DNA of 64,000 bases from Dactylonectria macrodidyma (lineage: Eukaryota > Ascomycota > Sordariomycetes > Hypocreales > Nectriaceae). The notes below the pieces were generated by a model that saw only the letters and a list, made by a program, of their open reading frames with translations, was not told where the DNA came from and made no database searches. Shown in pieces: positions 1 to 11,126 of the stretch. Both the position numbers and the translations under genes were made by a program. The stretch covers positions 1,240,001 through 1,304,000 of the forward strand of contig JAGMUV010000012.1 of NCBI GenBank assembly GCA_020744425.1, given 5' to 3'. The stretch's first letter is position 1. Each line of letters begins with the position of its first letter.

Positions 1-806
1 GAATAGCCATTAATCCGCTAAACCACGGATCTCAACAGCATTCTGAATAATGTCTACTGCTATTACCTACTAGCACATTGCTCTCATGGTTTGTAACCAT
101 TAGATAATGGAATTTTTAATATCATCAAAGGTGCGTATCGGAAAGAACTCCAAAAGCTGGCTAGTTTGACTGATTCTACGCCGGTTAATAAAGTCAACTT
201 TATTTGGGCATATGCGAAAGCCAGGGAGGCGGGCATGAGGAAGGAGATTATCTTATCCGGCTGGAGATTTACTAGAAATTGGCCTATTAACCGCCACAAA
301 GCTCTATCACATCCGGAAATTCAACCGGACAAAGAAAAACTGCTGGAACAGTTCAAGACACCGAGCCCTCCTCCACCGCACTCAGATGATACGCCGAAAA
401 CGAGCCGGCAAGTGAGGGATATAGCCAAACACCGTAGTCGACCGACCAGGCGGAAGTACAGTAAGATCGCAAAGGGGTTAGAAGCTTTGGAGATTAAGGT
501 GGCCGTTCAGAATGCGCGGATTACTGGCCTCGAAGAGCAGATGGCCCAGGTGCGGCGAGGGAAGAAAAGAAAGGCGGTACCGAACCCGAACCGACGATTC
601 ATGGCTCTAGCGGAGGCTCTAGCGGCTGGAGAAGCTTTTCATGACTCAAGGGGGCAGAAATAGAGGTGGATATGGATGAGGAGGTCGAGTCGGTGATTGA
701 GGTGGGTGTCAGGTCAGAGGACGAAAGTGAGGACTTTGTGGTCGTAACAAAGCACTGCCAGCGCACACGGAGCGGTCGGGAGGTCAAAAAACCACGCAGA
801 GAGTAA
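1..806 (+). pseudogene. pogo/Fot-like transposase, C-terminal part (family II)
   Basis: The frame holds the last third of a DDE_1 transposase: the NNVYCYYLLAHCSHG block, the third catalytic Asp (PLDNGIFN, about bases 97-120), the AYAKAREAGMRKEIILSGW segment, then a coiled-coil and basic C-terminal tail. It is dead: TAA at 94-96 replaces the CAA (Gln) kept in the other pogo copies of the window, and a frameshift near 650 moves the acidic tail to another frame, which ends near 806. Its closest relative here is the minus-strand copy at 42.6-44.8 kb. The stop change is C-to-T before A, the RIP type. Confidence 0.8.
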
Positions 807-902
807 AATTCAAGCAATTCTCTATAGAACATCCGCGTGGGCTTCATTTTTAATGTACAAAGTGGTTGGTTTCTGCGTGGATCAAATATTGGATTTTGTA
901 TA

Positions 903-3120
903 CCATCCACAACCCCTCTTTCGGCATACCCCCTCTTTCGGCAAGCAAAATAAAAAAAACTTCACCAAAACTCACCAACTTCACTTATACCAGAATTGGC
1001 CAAAGTAAATAGCTACTTAGAGGACAATGCCTCTATCGATTATAGAAATGATTGGAGTTAACGACTTTAGCTCTCTTAGGCTGTGCGGGGTACGCGATGT
1101 ATTCATGCTGTGCTATGGAAATAGTGTTGGTTTAACCATCAAACTCCTCACCGCTCTTTTCCGTGTTTTTTGACCTTTGTCTGCGACAACGACAAGAAAA
1201 TGCCTAGGTCGAGACCTCGATGGAAATATACAGAGGAAAACATGGCAGAGGCTATCTTGGATGTTACTGATGATGGCGTTTCACCTCCTCAAGCCGCTCA
1301 GAGACGGGGAGTGCCTCGAAGCACTCTAGTCGACAGACTTAACGGCCGCGGGGCCGTTAAAGAGCAGATCCACCCTCATCGACGCTTGTCCAAGAACCAA
1401 GAGGATAGATTGGCTGCCTGGATACTCCGGCAGGAGTCCTTGGGCTACGCTCCGTCCCACAGTCAGATTCGCGCCTGTGTCATGGGCCTGTTGAGACAGC
1501 AGGGCGAACATCCCGACTTAGGACGCAACTGGGTGATCAAGTTTATCAGTCGCCGCGCAGATCTAAGGACCAAGATAAGTAGACGTCAAGAAGCCAAGAG
1601 GTTCGACTCTTTCACACCCAAAGCGGTTCATTAGTACTTTGATATCAGGGAGGGCCAGTATGGCTGGATCAAGCCTGAAAACACCGTCAACGTTGATGAA
1701 GGAGGTATTATGACTGGTTTCGGCAAGCATATACCTATATTCCTTGCCAGTGTTTGAAATTCGACCGACTAATTCTCTTTATTTAGGCCTGGATAGCCTG
1801 GTTGTTAGAAGCGCGGACCCGAAGCGGAAGGCATTTCTCAAAGGACCACAAACTCGAAATTGGACTTCATTTATCGAAGCCATCACTGCTGACGGCCGCG
1901 CTTTGATTCCAGGCATAATCTTCAAGGGGAAAGAACTGCAAAAACAGTGGTTTCTTGACGAATTCAAGGAGATAGCAGACTGGTATTACATAACTTCGCC
2001 TAACGGATGGACTGACGACCACATTGGCGTTGAATGGCTTGAAAGAGTTTATCTACCCCAGACAATGCCAGCCGACGACTCTGACGCCAGATTGATCATT
2101 TTAGATGGTCATGGGAGCCACGCAACGGTATGTTCTTCGTTTACCTCGGTTCAAGCTCACTACTGAGTGACGGAAGGATGAATGGATAGCCACGTGCTTT
2201 TTGAACAACGTTTATTGCTGCTATCTGCTAGCACACTGCTCTCATGGACTCCAACCACTTGACAATGGAGTATTCAATGCCTCCAAGGCCGCATATCGAC
2301 GAGAGTTGGAAAAGTTCGCTTCATTGACTGATTCCACTCTAATGGACAAGGTCAACTTCATTAGGGTCTACGCTAAGGCGCGTCAAGTGGAATGACTAAG
2401 AAGAACATACTCTCCGGCTGGAGGGTTACTGGGAACTGGCCGATCTTACGTACTAAGGCACTGAGGCATCCAGAAATCCAACAAGATAGGCCAAAGGGCA
2501 ACCCAAGAGCAACCCCCGAACCCGCGCCGTATTTTGACTCGGACGATACACCACAAACGAGCCGCCAAATTCGTAATCTCGGGCTGAACAAAATACTAAA
2601 GACGCGGAGACGGTATAACGTAATAGCCAAGGGCTTTGAGGCTCAACAGCAGACGGTAGCGGCGCATACTGTGAGGATTGCTAGCCTAGAGGAAGAATTA
2701 ATTAGCTCGCTTACAAAGAGGGAAGAAGAGGAAGGCGGTGCCGAATCCTAACAAACGTTTTATGACTCTTGGGGAGACCCTATCCGGTGGAGAAGCTATA
2801 ATAGAAGAGGAGACCCAAAATATGGCTGTTGGACTGGAATCGGTCTGTTCAAGCGAGCAGGAGTCAGAATCGGAGGCTGGCTCGGTCATCGAAGTCAGAG
2901 AGGAAACCATACCCCGCCAACTCACCACGCGATCAGGGCGGCTTGTCAAAAAGCCCAGGGTACAATAGATGAACCTATTCGTTATTTATGAACGAAGATT
3001 TTGACGCATTTCTATCAATTTGGTCTAGTTCTATGTACGTAAAGTTGGTGATTTTTGGTGTTGGCTTTTTTATTTTGCTTGCCGAAAGAGGGGTTGTGCC
3101 GAAAGAGGGGTTGTGGATGG
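903..3120 (+). mobile_element. pogo/Fot-like DNA transposon, family I copy A (2218 bp, complete ends)
   Basis: The element is bounded by inverted repeats beginning CCATCCACAACCCCTCTTTC; each terminus carries two tandem copies of an AACCCCTCTTTCGGC block. It is flanked by TA at 901-902 and 3121-3122, the target duplication expected of Tc1/mariner/pogo elements. The insertion point is a TA inside the terminal repeat of the family II element around it. The interior encodes one spliced transposase gene (pseudogene, listed separately). Confidence 0.9.
1200..2968 (+). pseudogene. pogo/Fot-like transposase of copy A
   Basis: From ATG 1200 the protein shows an HTH_psq domain (YTEENMAEAILDVTDDG), a CENP-B-like second HTH (about 1370-1600), and a DDE_1 core with Asp in NVDEGGIM, in LIILDGHGSH and in QPLDNGVFN. 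Introns lie near 1730-1788 and 2127-2180. It is inactive: TAG at 1632-1634 stands where copies B and C have TGG, a 1-base deletion near 2388 shifts the frame, and a further change near 2700 breaks the C-terminal coiled coil. The catalytic Asp residues are all kept, unlike in copies B and C, so its decay is independent. Confidence 0.88.
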
Positions 3121-3183
3121 TAGGGCGATGGTTTTTTGTGCTATGCTTTAAGTAGTGTGATTCTTTAAGTGGTGGGGGATGGT

Positions 3184-4257
3184 AACAGTCCATAGTTCGG
3201 CTAGGCCCCCGGCCCGCCCTGGTATGCAAGGCAGCAATGCGGCCAGGGAAGGACGGTATAAACGGGATCGTCAACCATTTCCGCAAGCAGCACCGACTCA
3301 AAGGAGCAGACCTAGCTCAGGTGACGGCATACTGCTCAGAATGGCCATCGAAGGATCCACGCGATGCAGAGCAGCCGGCTGATGGGGGTGCTCCGATTGA
3401 GAATCTCAAGATGCTCCCAGGCTATAGGTGCACTGCATGCGAGTACCGCACAGTCAATCGGAAGAACATGCTAGGGCATCTAAGGACGTCGGTCCACTTA
3501 GACGTCGGGGGCGGCTAGGAGGAGGTGATGCTCCAGTCGTTCTCGCAGGGGCGCTATGCAAAGTACTGGATCGTCGAGGTCGCTAAGATACCAGGGCGGC
3601 GGACTGATGCTATGATGGACGGAACCCCAGGAGACCAGTGCTCAGATATCGGGGGCCGCCGTAACGGGGACAGAGATGGAGATGAAGCCAATGAAGGAGG
3701 AGGTGGAGCCGATGACGGGTGGGACGGGATGCTGGTCCAGTACGGCCGCGCACTGAAGGTGGAAGAGGACCAGAGGCGACGGATCGCGCAGAGGCCGGGC
3801 GGCGTGGACCACGATGACAGGTGGGTCGACAAGGCGGGCTGGGCGAAGCACTTTCAGGAATTAGACCTCAAGCGGATCTACCAGCTCGGGTTGGGACCGG
3901 AGTCGAAAGCTGTGCGGAAGGGCATGCGAGACGGTCCGGAGCGCGGGGAACAGGAGACGCTTGCGCGGCTCGCCGAAAGCTTCGGCCGAGAAATGTCAAG
4001 GTGTGTGTAGGGCGACTGGAGCGGGTGCCGAACGAGCACTTCGATGGCTGAACAGCATCAACCCGGAAACGCCGGCAGGACAGATCTTCAGGGTGAAAGA
4101 GCATGAAAGTTCGAACGAGAAGTATTGGGCATACGGGGTACGGTATCTGTGCCACTGCTGGCGGGTGTGGAAGCTTGGGCGAGAGGAATCGCGAAGGGAG
4201 GTGGGGGTTCGCTTCACGGATGACACAGTGGAGCCGTCTAGTGGAAGCTCTGGATAA
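3184..4257 (+). pseudogene. OrsD-type (DUF3505) zinc-finger protein relic
   Basis: The frame from 3237 reads a C2H2-like finger (CTACEYRTVNRKNMLGHLRT) followed by LQSFSQGRYAKYWIVE, and further on SINPETPAGQIFRVKEH and YLCHCWRVWKLGREE. I recognise this order as the N-terminal region of fungal OrsD/DUF3505 proteins, which in several fungi sits in front of a RecQ-type telomere-linked helicase. TAG at 3516-3518 interrupts the frame and at least two frameshifts (about 3995 and 4050) are needed to follow it. Nothing helicase-like follows; the relic ends in a GC-rich stretch and a hairpin MITE. The family assignment is from memory of conserved motifs. The reading as a subtelomeric marker is inference. 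Confidence 0.6.
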
Positions 4258-4339
4258 AGTTCGCGTCGGCGGCGTCGGCGGGGTGGGGCGACCGAGGCCG
4301 GGGCCGGGACCAGTCCCGGGAAAACGGTGCGCGGGCGGA

Positions 4340-4468
4340 CCTACTCAGTAATGCACGATGGAAGTGCGCCGCATTTCCACTTCTGCACCAATCACAGCCC
4401 TTAGATCTCTACCCCTCATTTCGTTTCCAGAAATGCGGCGCACTTCCATCGTGCATTAACTGAGTAGG
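4340..4468. mobile_element. 129-bp hairpin MITE-like repeat
   Basis: Bases 4340-4376 and 4430-4468 are near-perfect inverted repeats of about 38 bp (outer end CCTACTCAGT, inner part ATGCACGATGGAAGTGCGCC) around a 53-bp loop; they differ by one extra base. There is no coding capacity. No clear target duplication is visible, so the class is undetermined. Confidence 0.7.
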
Positions 4469-4845
4469 AACTGGCTGATACTAGGGCTCGGCGAACCCTC
4501 GGCCAGGTCTGCCCTTATAGTAGGTGTGCAGCACGATTGAAGCAACGCTAGCTACTTGGAATTACTTGATCTTTTGCCTCAATGGGCAACGGGTCTTTGT
4601 GCGGGCTGTGCATGCCGCCCCAACCCTTACACAGAGGCAGGATCCTACAGTTGACCCATTTGGCAGCAGTTAGGGAAGTGGCTCCTGATGACTTGATGCA
4701 TGACGGTTTCGTTCTCTATATTCTATGCTAGTTATTGACTAGTCGGTCCTAAATCATTCAACATGGTGAGGAGAAGAAGGTAGCCCTAGGGCGACGCCAG
4801 CTCTGTATTAACCAAATATTTAAATTGAAACCTTGAGACTTAAAT
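4469..4845. other. intergenic, nothing recognised
   Basis: This 377-bp stretch is downstream of the minus-strand regulator gene and probably contains its 3' untranslated region. No ORF, repeat or RNA is recognised. Confidence 0.5.
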
Positions 4846-7274
4846 CTACTCAAGACTCCAAAAGAGTCCCTGAAAAGGCTCAGTCGTGAAGACAAGGCTG
4901 TTATCAACTAGGTGCAAGTCTAGATCAAGCCAATTTAACTGCAGGTCAACATCCATCGTCAAATCTCCCTGATCCTTGTCAGCTCCCAAGTTTAGCGCGC
5001 CGTCTTCCTCCAGTATCAATCTCACGTTGTCTAAATGGAAGGGACTCGAGGGGTGATGCCCTTCTCCTTGCGCAGTGTTGAGAAATGGATCCGTGTCTAA
5101 GTAGTACTGGACCGTTTTACTTATTTCCAACGTCACTCGATGCTGGTACTTCCCAACCGCTTCCTCGAAGTCTGTCAGGATACTGTGGTAGACCTGGGCT
5201 TGAGGGCTAATCTGGGAAATGCTGTCTAGAACGTCACAAGCCCCTTGGAAAGCTGCCTGGATGTCTTGGCGGGGTTCGCCTGCGAACATGGAAAAGCCCA
5301 ACACTAACCCGGAGCCGAAAACCCATGCTCTGTGTCATGGTAAAGTCAGCCCTCTGGTCATAGAATAGCCGAAGGCAGGACGGTGAGATATGGCTGCTTA
5401 CTTCAGTAGACAAAGGTTTCCAAACGAGAAACGCGTCGCTTGAGCCTTCTGGAGCGACCTTATCATGCATGTAGCTGCGCTGACACATACCTGTGCCAAC
5501 TTGGATACCTTGTTGTTCTTGATTGTCACATCTGTTGCTTGGTCCAGGTCATCGATTAGATGATCTGGAGCGCGACCACGAAGTCGTGACACCAGATAGA
5601 CGACCAAGAACGGCCTGGTGATGAGTATAACTGCAAAGTAATACACGCAAGAGAGGTGAGCATGGCCGATAAGAGCTTGTCGATCTGCCGAGTCAAGCTC
5701 AGCGGTCGAGCTGAACATGAAGAGTCGGAGGGGCCCTCTCAAACTTTCTGTCCAGTGGCGTAGCTGCTCGAGGAGACACTCGGCAGTGGGGACATGCAAC
5801 ATATGCCCTGTGCGGAGCGACTTAACTATGGACTCAATGTGCAAGCAGCCTTCAAGAATGGCGGAGAAGGTGCTCTGGTCATGTTCAGCAGGTACCGCTT
5901 TTGCGTTGCCGGAAGTGTTCAGCTCGACACTTGCCAAGGGTGTGCTTTGGCGACTGTCTAGAATGAAGCTTGCGAGGACGTTCACGACGGTTAAGCTATT
6001 GAGGGTACGCAACCTGCAAGAGTTAGGTGGTCATGACGTAGTTCATCCCCATGATTACAGTAACGGTCGGACGCACCTCAAGTCGTGATCGCCCAATTGC
6101 GAGCCTGCCCCTGAATGAGTGCTCCGAAGCCCAAGGACGTCGGCAGCTTTGCAGGCAACGCCTAGATACATGGATGCGGCATTCCTGTTGCAAGCTCCTA
6201 GCATATAGAACGCCATGAGAAGGAACAGTCGCACCCTTTCCAAACTGGGACTCATCAACATGTCCTCGAAAGCGATTCGACATGCTCGGGATAAGAGGGC
6301 AACATGGAGACGTGGGTCTGTGATGCGCATTGTGTGCGGTTGTGTCTGCGCGCCAATAGCTAGGGCGACATCGAGCGCGGCGAGGTTCTCGCGATTGATG
6401 GTTGGTGATGGATTTGAGCACGGTGATGTTGCCCTCTCTGATATCAGTGAATCGATTTCGTCGGCTGTGAACAAGTCCAAGAGCCCACTGGTCTTTCAAT
6501 CAAAGGTCAGGTGAAGAAAGGACGAGCATGGATCGGAAGATACTCACAGCTTCAAAGTATGAGTCTAGGAGAAAGTACATGTGCTCTACGGACACTTGAA
6601 AATCGTCCGTCTCAACGATTTGACTGTCTTCCATGCCATGCACGACATTTTGAGACTTGCTGTCCGTAAAGCGTATGTTGCCAATAAACGGCCGCAAGGT
6701 CTTGCGTAGAAAGCACAAAAACGATGCGTCTTCGGTTGTCCCGATGAGGCCTGTACGACATCAGCAAGATAGGCTAGATAAAATGTTGAGAAGAAGATCT
6801 TCCTCCTACCTTGCTCGCCAGCCGAACCGTCCAACATAGGATTTCTTGGTGAAGGCGTGCTCTCCGGGGCTATATCTGTGCGGGTAGTTGTGCAGGTAGT
6901 CGGTGGTGTCCTGATGATGGGTGACACAACGACCTCGGAAGAGGCTGAGGCCGCATTCGTCGTCGGGGGACCACGGGATCTTGAAGCCGGGACGACTCGT
7001 GCGGACGCCGTCAGCGTGCTAGCAGCATCAAGACGTGTCCCGTGATGGCGTCGGCGGCGGTCAATATCCGAGTATTCGCACGAAGACGATTGTCCTCTTT
7101 TCGTGCATGAAGAGCAGGGAAGCTCTGAGTCGCACCGAATCTTGGATCCTTTGCAGGCGGAACAAGCCTATAGACGAATCTTAGCAAGGGCCTTTCCTCT
7201 GACAGGTGTTCCAGAGGGACACTTGCCTTCCTAGACCGTTGGCGGTCCTCGGGCCGAACTTTGGGTCGGGGCAT
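4846..7274 (-). CDS. Zn2Cys6 fungal-specific transcription factor
   Basis: A nuclear DNA-binding regulator. Six exons join into one 706-residue frame: 7274-7227, 7167-6810, 6750-6548, 6492-6077, 6013-5402, 5329-4846. Introns are 55-72 bp. The binuclear zinc cluster is canonical: Cys at 18, 21, 28, 34, 37 and 46 (CX2CX6CX5CX2CX8C), with a basic RRRRHH stretch behind it. The middle part (VRLFLLMAFYMLGACNRNAA, then YLGVACKAADVLGL) is the fungal-specific transcription factor domain (PF04082). The first intron uses a GC donor (AAG|GCAAGT, 7226) and TAG acceptor; only this choice puts the zinc cluster in frame behind ATG 7274. No disabling change is seen. Targets are unknown. It is flanked by an OrsD relic and a Tc1 element, so no operon-like partner is adjacent. 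Confidence 0.9.
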
Positions 7275-7891
7275 GGTGATTAGGTTCAAAATGCCTGGGG
7301 AATGACGCTGCAGGGCATGAATGTGAATGTTTCTCGGTTCGGCAAAGATCCCGCTCAGCAAGCAGGCTCGGAGACAAAGAGCTAGTAGGTATCTTGTGCC
7401 AGCAGATACCGAAGCAGGCACTTTGTACTCCGCACCTACGTTGAAGACCTTATCCGAGATCCCAACCGGGCTTATCTGTCGGATATGTTCTGATATGCAG
7501 AGGCGAGTCATGCACCCATTTTAGTGTCATCTCAGCCAATCAAAGCGTATCGATTAGTCCACCGAACTAACTATATATACAATACGGACTAGTCTGAAGC
7601 CAGAAGACGTCATGCAGGCAAGGCAGCACTGGATCCTGATGGATCCAATACGGTCAATTCGATCAGGCTGATAGGGATCAATAGAGGGTGGAGCCCAAAG
7701 ATGATGATTGTATTGATCAAGGATGCCTCCGGCCCCCCTTTTCTCGAGAGGGGTTTTCTGGCGGCTAATAGGCGGACGGGTACCCGTCCCTCTAAAATTG
7801 GACGGGCCCGTCCCAATTACTGTATTCGGTATCGGCTTCTCCGCCATCGGACCTTCCATCTCGTCGTGTTCAAAGTATGTGACTCGACTTA
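7275..7891. repeat. intergenic region with a dispersed repeat (7636-7760)
   Basis: Bases about 7636-7760 resemble 23325-23462: both contain GGATCCAATACGG, then CAAAGATGAT and GATTGTATT, then GGATGCCTCCGGCCCCC and a pyrimidine/purine hairpin TTTTCTC..GAGGGGTTTT. The copies are diverged. They may be pieces of an LTR or other element, but no ends are recognised. The remainder, upstream of the regulator gene at 7274, probably includes its promoter. Confidence 0.5.
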
Positions 7892-8035
7892 CAGTGGGGC
7901 TGAAATTTTTCCGTACCCCGCTTTCCGTGATACCGTATCTACTTGGTAAATTCGGGCACTTAGCGTCTCCATTTTAAGTGCACATTTCCACTATTAACCG
8001 CAAAAACGTCACCAACTCCTGATATAATTGGCCAT

Positions 8036-9719
8036 ATGTGCTTTTATGGGGCACGCTATGTGCCCGAATTTACTGAGTTGTTACGGTACCTTCACCAAAA
8101 TCATCATCAACTTCAACGCCTCATTGCACGACCAATTCAAGTCAGAATGGTGTCGCAAATACATCATTCTCCTCATACGAGGACGAGGATTGTTTGGAGG
8201 TACAACTCGGGCGTTTCTGCTGTCAGGATCGCACGCGACGAGGGGGTGAGTCGGCATGCGATTTACGGCATCGTCTGTCAGGATGGTTGCACACAAGGGA
8301 GTGAAGAGGGCAGACACGCTGCAAGATAGCAGCTAGCTAGTAGGAATGATGCTGGTGACTGTATTGATCTCTGGCCTCCCTTTTCCCCTTTTTCTCTAGT
8401 AGCTCTCTTATAGCTAGGTCTAGTATCCCTTCTTCCAATACCCCAACTAGCTAGCTGTAGCTTAGCTGCTTAGGTCTAGCTAGTTTGATTGGTCCTCTTA
8501 ATCCTGAGACTCCGGCCCGGCCGGGTCTCTCGTAGCCCGGTCGGAGTTCTCAGATCCGGCCGGTTGCGCTTAGCCCGTGTTCCATAACTCCCTCAGCCAC
8601 TTGCTAGCTGAAAGCTAGCTGCGGCAATCCTGCGACGTAGCTGCGATCTTGTGGCTGTTAGGCGCGGCCGCCACTGTGTGACAGTGGATTTCTGCAGTTA
8701 GGGCCCCATAGACCCTTCTTGTGGCTTTTGGCCTCTGACATCGTCAGACGGTACCGCGATCAACAGAGTGGTCAAGATCAACCTAAGCCCGGCCGGCCGC
8801 GCAAGATAGGAGACCGGGAAAAAAGACAGATAATGCGAATAATAGGTCAAGACTCTCATATCCAGATACAGGAATTAATCGAAAAGGCCAATTTGAACTG
8901 CTGCAAGCAGACTTTAGTCACATTCCTTCGAAAGGAAGGAATTATGCATTATAAATCACTTATCAGACCGCTGCTTAGTGAGGAAACAGCCAGAAAACGC
9001 CTACGCTTTGCAAGGCGATATGTTCACATATCAACTGACTTTTAGGAGAAATGGACCTTTTCTGACGAAGTTGCTGTGGCTCGAGGTGAAGGCTAGAGAC
9101 GCACTCGGTGTTTCTGCAAGTCAGTGCGTTTTCTCAGTGCAATTGCGACTTTTCTGACAGTCCCCAGCACGAGAGACTATTCAGAAAGAACGTACAGACC
9201 CGCGTCACACCGACAAAGCATTCACAGATGTTCTTCAGTGCCTTTAACTCAGTCAGACGGCTTCCAATGTGCCCTCTTTACGGGGATCCAGAATCCGAAC
9301 GCGGCGGCGTTACGGCGCGAGTTCTGCTTGAATGCTTGCAGCAATACCTCCCTCGAATAGTGACCAGAAACAGCATCTTTCAGCACGATAATTCGAGCCT
9401 TTACACGTCACGTTTGATGAGAAGTTGGCTCCTGGAATGGTGTGAGAACCGGAGGGCGGAGGTAGTCGCATGGCCGCCCTACAGCCCGGATCTCAACCCC
9501 ATGGAAAACCTATGGGCAATACTCAAAACAAGGATCTGTGAGCGATATCCTGAACTTACTTACATGCCAAAAAACGAGGAATCAAAATTAAGGCTCACAG
9601 AAGCCGCGATCGAGCTATGGGAAGAGATTGAGCCGGAGGTGCCATCGAACCTGATCTTTTCAATGAAGCGCAGAATGCAGGCTGTTATACGGTCACGCGG
9701 GTGGTATACGAAATATTAA
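8036..9719 (+). pseudogene. Tc1-like transposase, broken
   Basis: The first piece (8036-8329) carries a homeodomain-like HTH (SAVRIARDEGVSRHAIYGIV). A GC-rich insertion follows. The second piece (8719-9045) has a GRPR-type hinge (KPGRPRKIGDREKRQIMRII) and the second HTH, ending at a stop before EKWTFSDE, which holds the first catalytic Asp. The last piece (to 9719) has FQHDNSSLYTSRLM and PPYSPDLNPMENLWAILK, with 38 residues between second Asp and Glu rather than the usual 34 of Tc1. Several stops and frame changes make it non-functional. Confidence 0.82.
8330..8718. other. GC-rich insertion inside the Tc1 transposase gene
   Basis: About 390 bp with no coding similarity separate the two HTH-encoding pieces. 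The stretch has repeated AGCTAG motifs in its first part (8330-8490) and a GGCCCGGCCGGG core near 8513. No terminal repeats or target duplication are clear; it may be a small non-autonomous element, a solo LTR or diverged sequence. Confidence 0.45.
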
Positions 9720-9986
9720 AGACATTGTTAGGAACTCCATTCAAAACGCTACAGATTTATATATACCAATATTTAATTGACATTTATTTGGGCGCACAAT
9801 AAGGGGTTAAACATGAGGGCATCATGTGGTGGAGGTTTGGGTACACCGGGTTGACCCCGGATGTGTCGTAACTTTTTCGCCCCCACTGTATATCCAGTGT
9901 GCATGTCTGCAAATTCAAATAGAAACGTCCAAAAATTTTGAGGCTTTAGGCCCCTTGAATTGTGAGCTTATCAAAGTTTCACTCTG

Positions 9987-10830
9987 ATGGATTCGACACA
10001 AAGACGATTACCGGCTTCGTTCGCCAACGACTGCCTCCCACCTGAGGGCGAATATGAATCACGGGATGCCTTATTCCAAGCGATCAACGCTTGGGCAGCG
10101 ATAAGGGGCTATGCATTCATAACTGGAAGGTCAACCAAAGAGAAAACCGGCAGGCAAACGATTACATATATGTGCGATCGTCGCCGCAACCATCCCATTG
10201 TTTCAAGAGAGCGTCGACGGAAAACAACGACTCGAATAACTGGTTGCGAACTCTCGGTATTAGAAAAGGAGTCTCGAGATAAGAGTACCTGGATTCTACG
10301 GCATCGTTCTGATAACCGGTTCTTACGGCATAACCATGAACCAAGTTAAGACACGACCGCCCACCCGATACTTCGAACACTCTCTAAAGAGAATCTATCC
10401 TAGTTGATAAGCCTTATAAATGCCGGTATCGCCCCAAAAGAAATCAGAACGTATATGCGCTAAAATACAGACACGATTGCAATATAGCAAGATATCTATA
10501 ATCGTATTGCAGATATCAGATGAGAAGTTTGCTAAGGGCAAAACAGCATTAATGCACTTGCTGATTAATTATTTAAAGAAGGATTCTGGAGCTAGTTCTA
10601 AACTGGTCCGGACAGTTAAGTCAAAGCTGTTCTATTCGCTCACCCTGATTCCGTGGTATACCTCCAATCCTACCCAGATGTCCTCATACTAGACTGTACT
10701 TATAAAATGAATAAGTATAGAATGCCGCTTCTGGATTTGATCGGGGTTGACTCCTATCAACGATCTTTTTATGCTGCATTTGCTTTCTTGAGCGGCGAAT
10801 GCGAATAGGATTATTATTGGGCTTTAGTAG
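9987..10830 (+). pseudogene. MULE (Mutator-like) transposase relic, N-terminal half
   Basis: The open first part (9987-10349) encodes a FAR1-type DNA-binding region: EYESRDALFQAINAWAAIRG, then ITYMCDRRRNHP and a Trp/His-rich end (WILRHRSDNRFLRHNHEPS). The following 480 bp continue in one frame with many stops through LINAGIAPKEIRTYMR, DIYNRIADIR, LILDCTYKMNKYRMPLLDLIG (Asp of the MULE domain) and FAFLSGE. It stops near 10830, so the second half of the transposase is missing. It is unlike the MULE at 45.7-51.7 kb. Confidence 0.75.
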
Positions 10831-11126
10831 TAGTAGATTTATTACGCCCGGGAGAACGGATCTCATAGGGCCATGGAACACGCTATGCTATTTACATTTC
10901 TGCCACCTTCAATCCTGACCACAAGTAAAGCCCCACTTTCTCTCCCTGGATCGCTTTCGTTTGGCCTCGCTTGACTCTCTCTGACAGGCCTGCTTGAAGG
11001 CCAATTTCTCCAAGTGTTCAGCATCCTCTCCTCAGCAGCTGAAGCGTGGTCTGTCAAAATGAGGCTGTACTGTGTTAGTATTGTGCCACTGTTTCCTGGT
11101 TCCGGCTGTTAGTATGTCCCATTCTC

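Larger units (their letters stand above)
1..3182 (+). mobile_element. pogo/Fot-like DNA transposon, family II (copy E1), 5' end outside window, split by another pogo element
   Basis: The 3' part of a pogo-type element is seen from base 1 to 902 and resumes at 3123-3182 after a family I element (903-3120). The rejoined terminus reads, on the minus strand from 3182, CCATCCCCCACCACTTAAAG and continues into TACAAAATCCAAT at about 899-888. The same order of blocks occurs at the end of the element at 42635 and, more diverged, at 41182, so this is the family II terminal repeat. A flanking TA is at 3183-3184. The coding part is listed separately. Confidence 0.8.
7892..9888 (+). mobile_element. Tc1-like DNA transposon (1997 bp), degenerate
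   Basis: The termini CAGTGGGGCTGAAATTTTTC (left) and, on the minus strand, CAGTGGGGGCGAAAAAGTTA (right) form imperfect inverted repeats. TA is present at 7890-7891 and 9889-9890. The interior has Tc1-type transposase pieces in several frames. Confidence 0.8.

Noticed and set aside
3123..3182. Separate unknown transposon end at 3182
   Set aside because: Alignment with the P5 and P4 ends shows it is the outer end of E1, split off by copy A.
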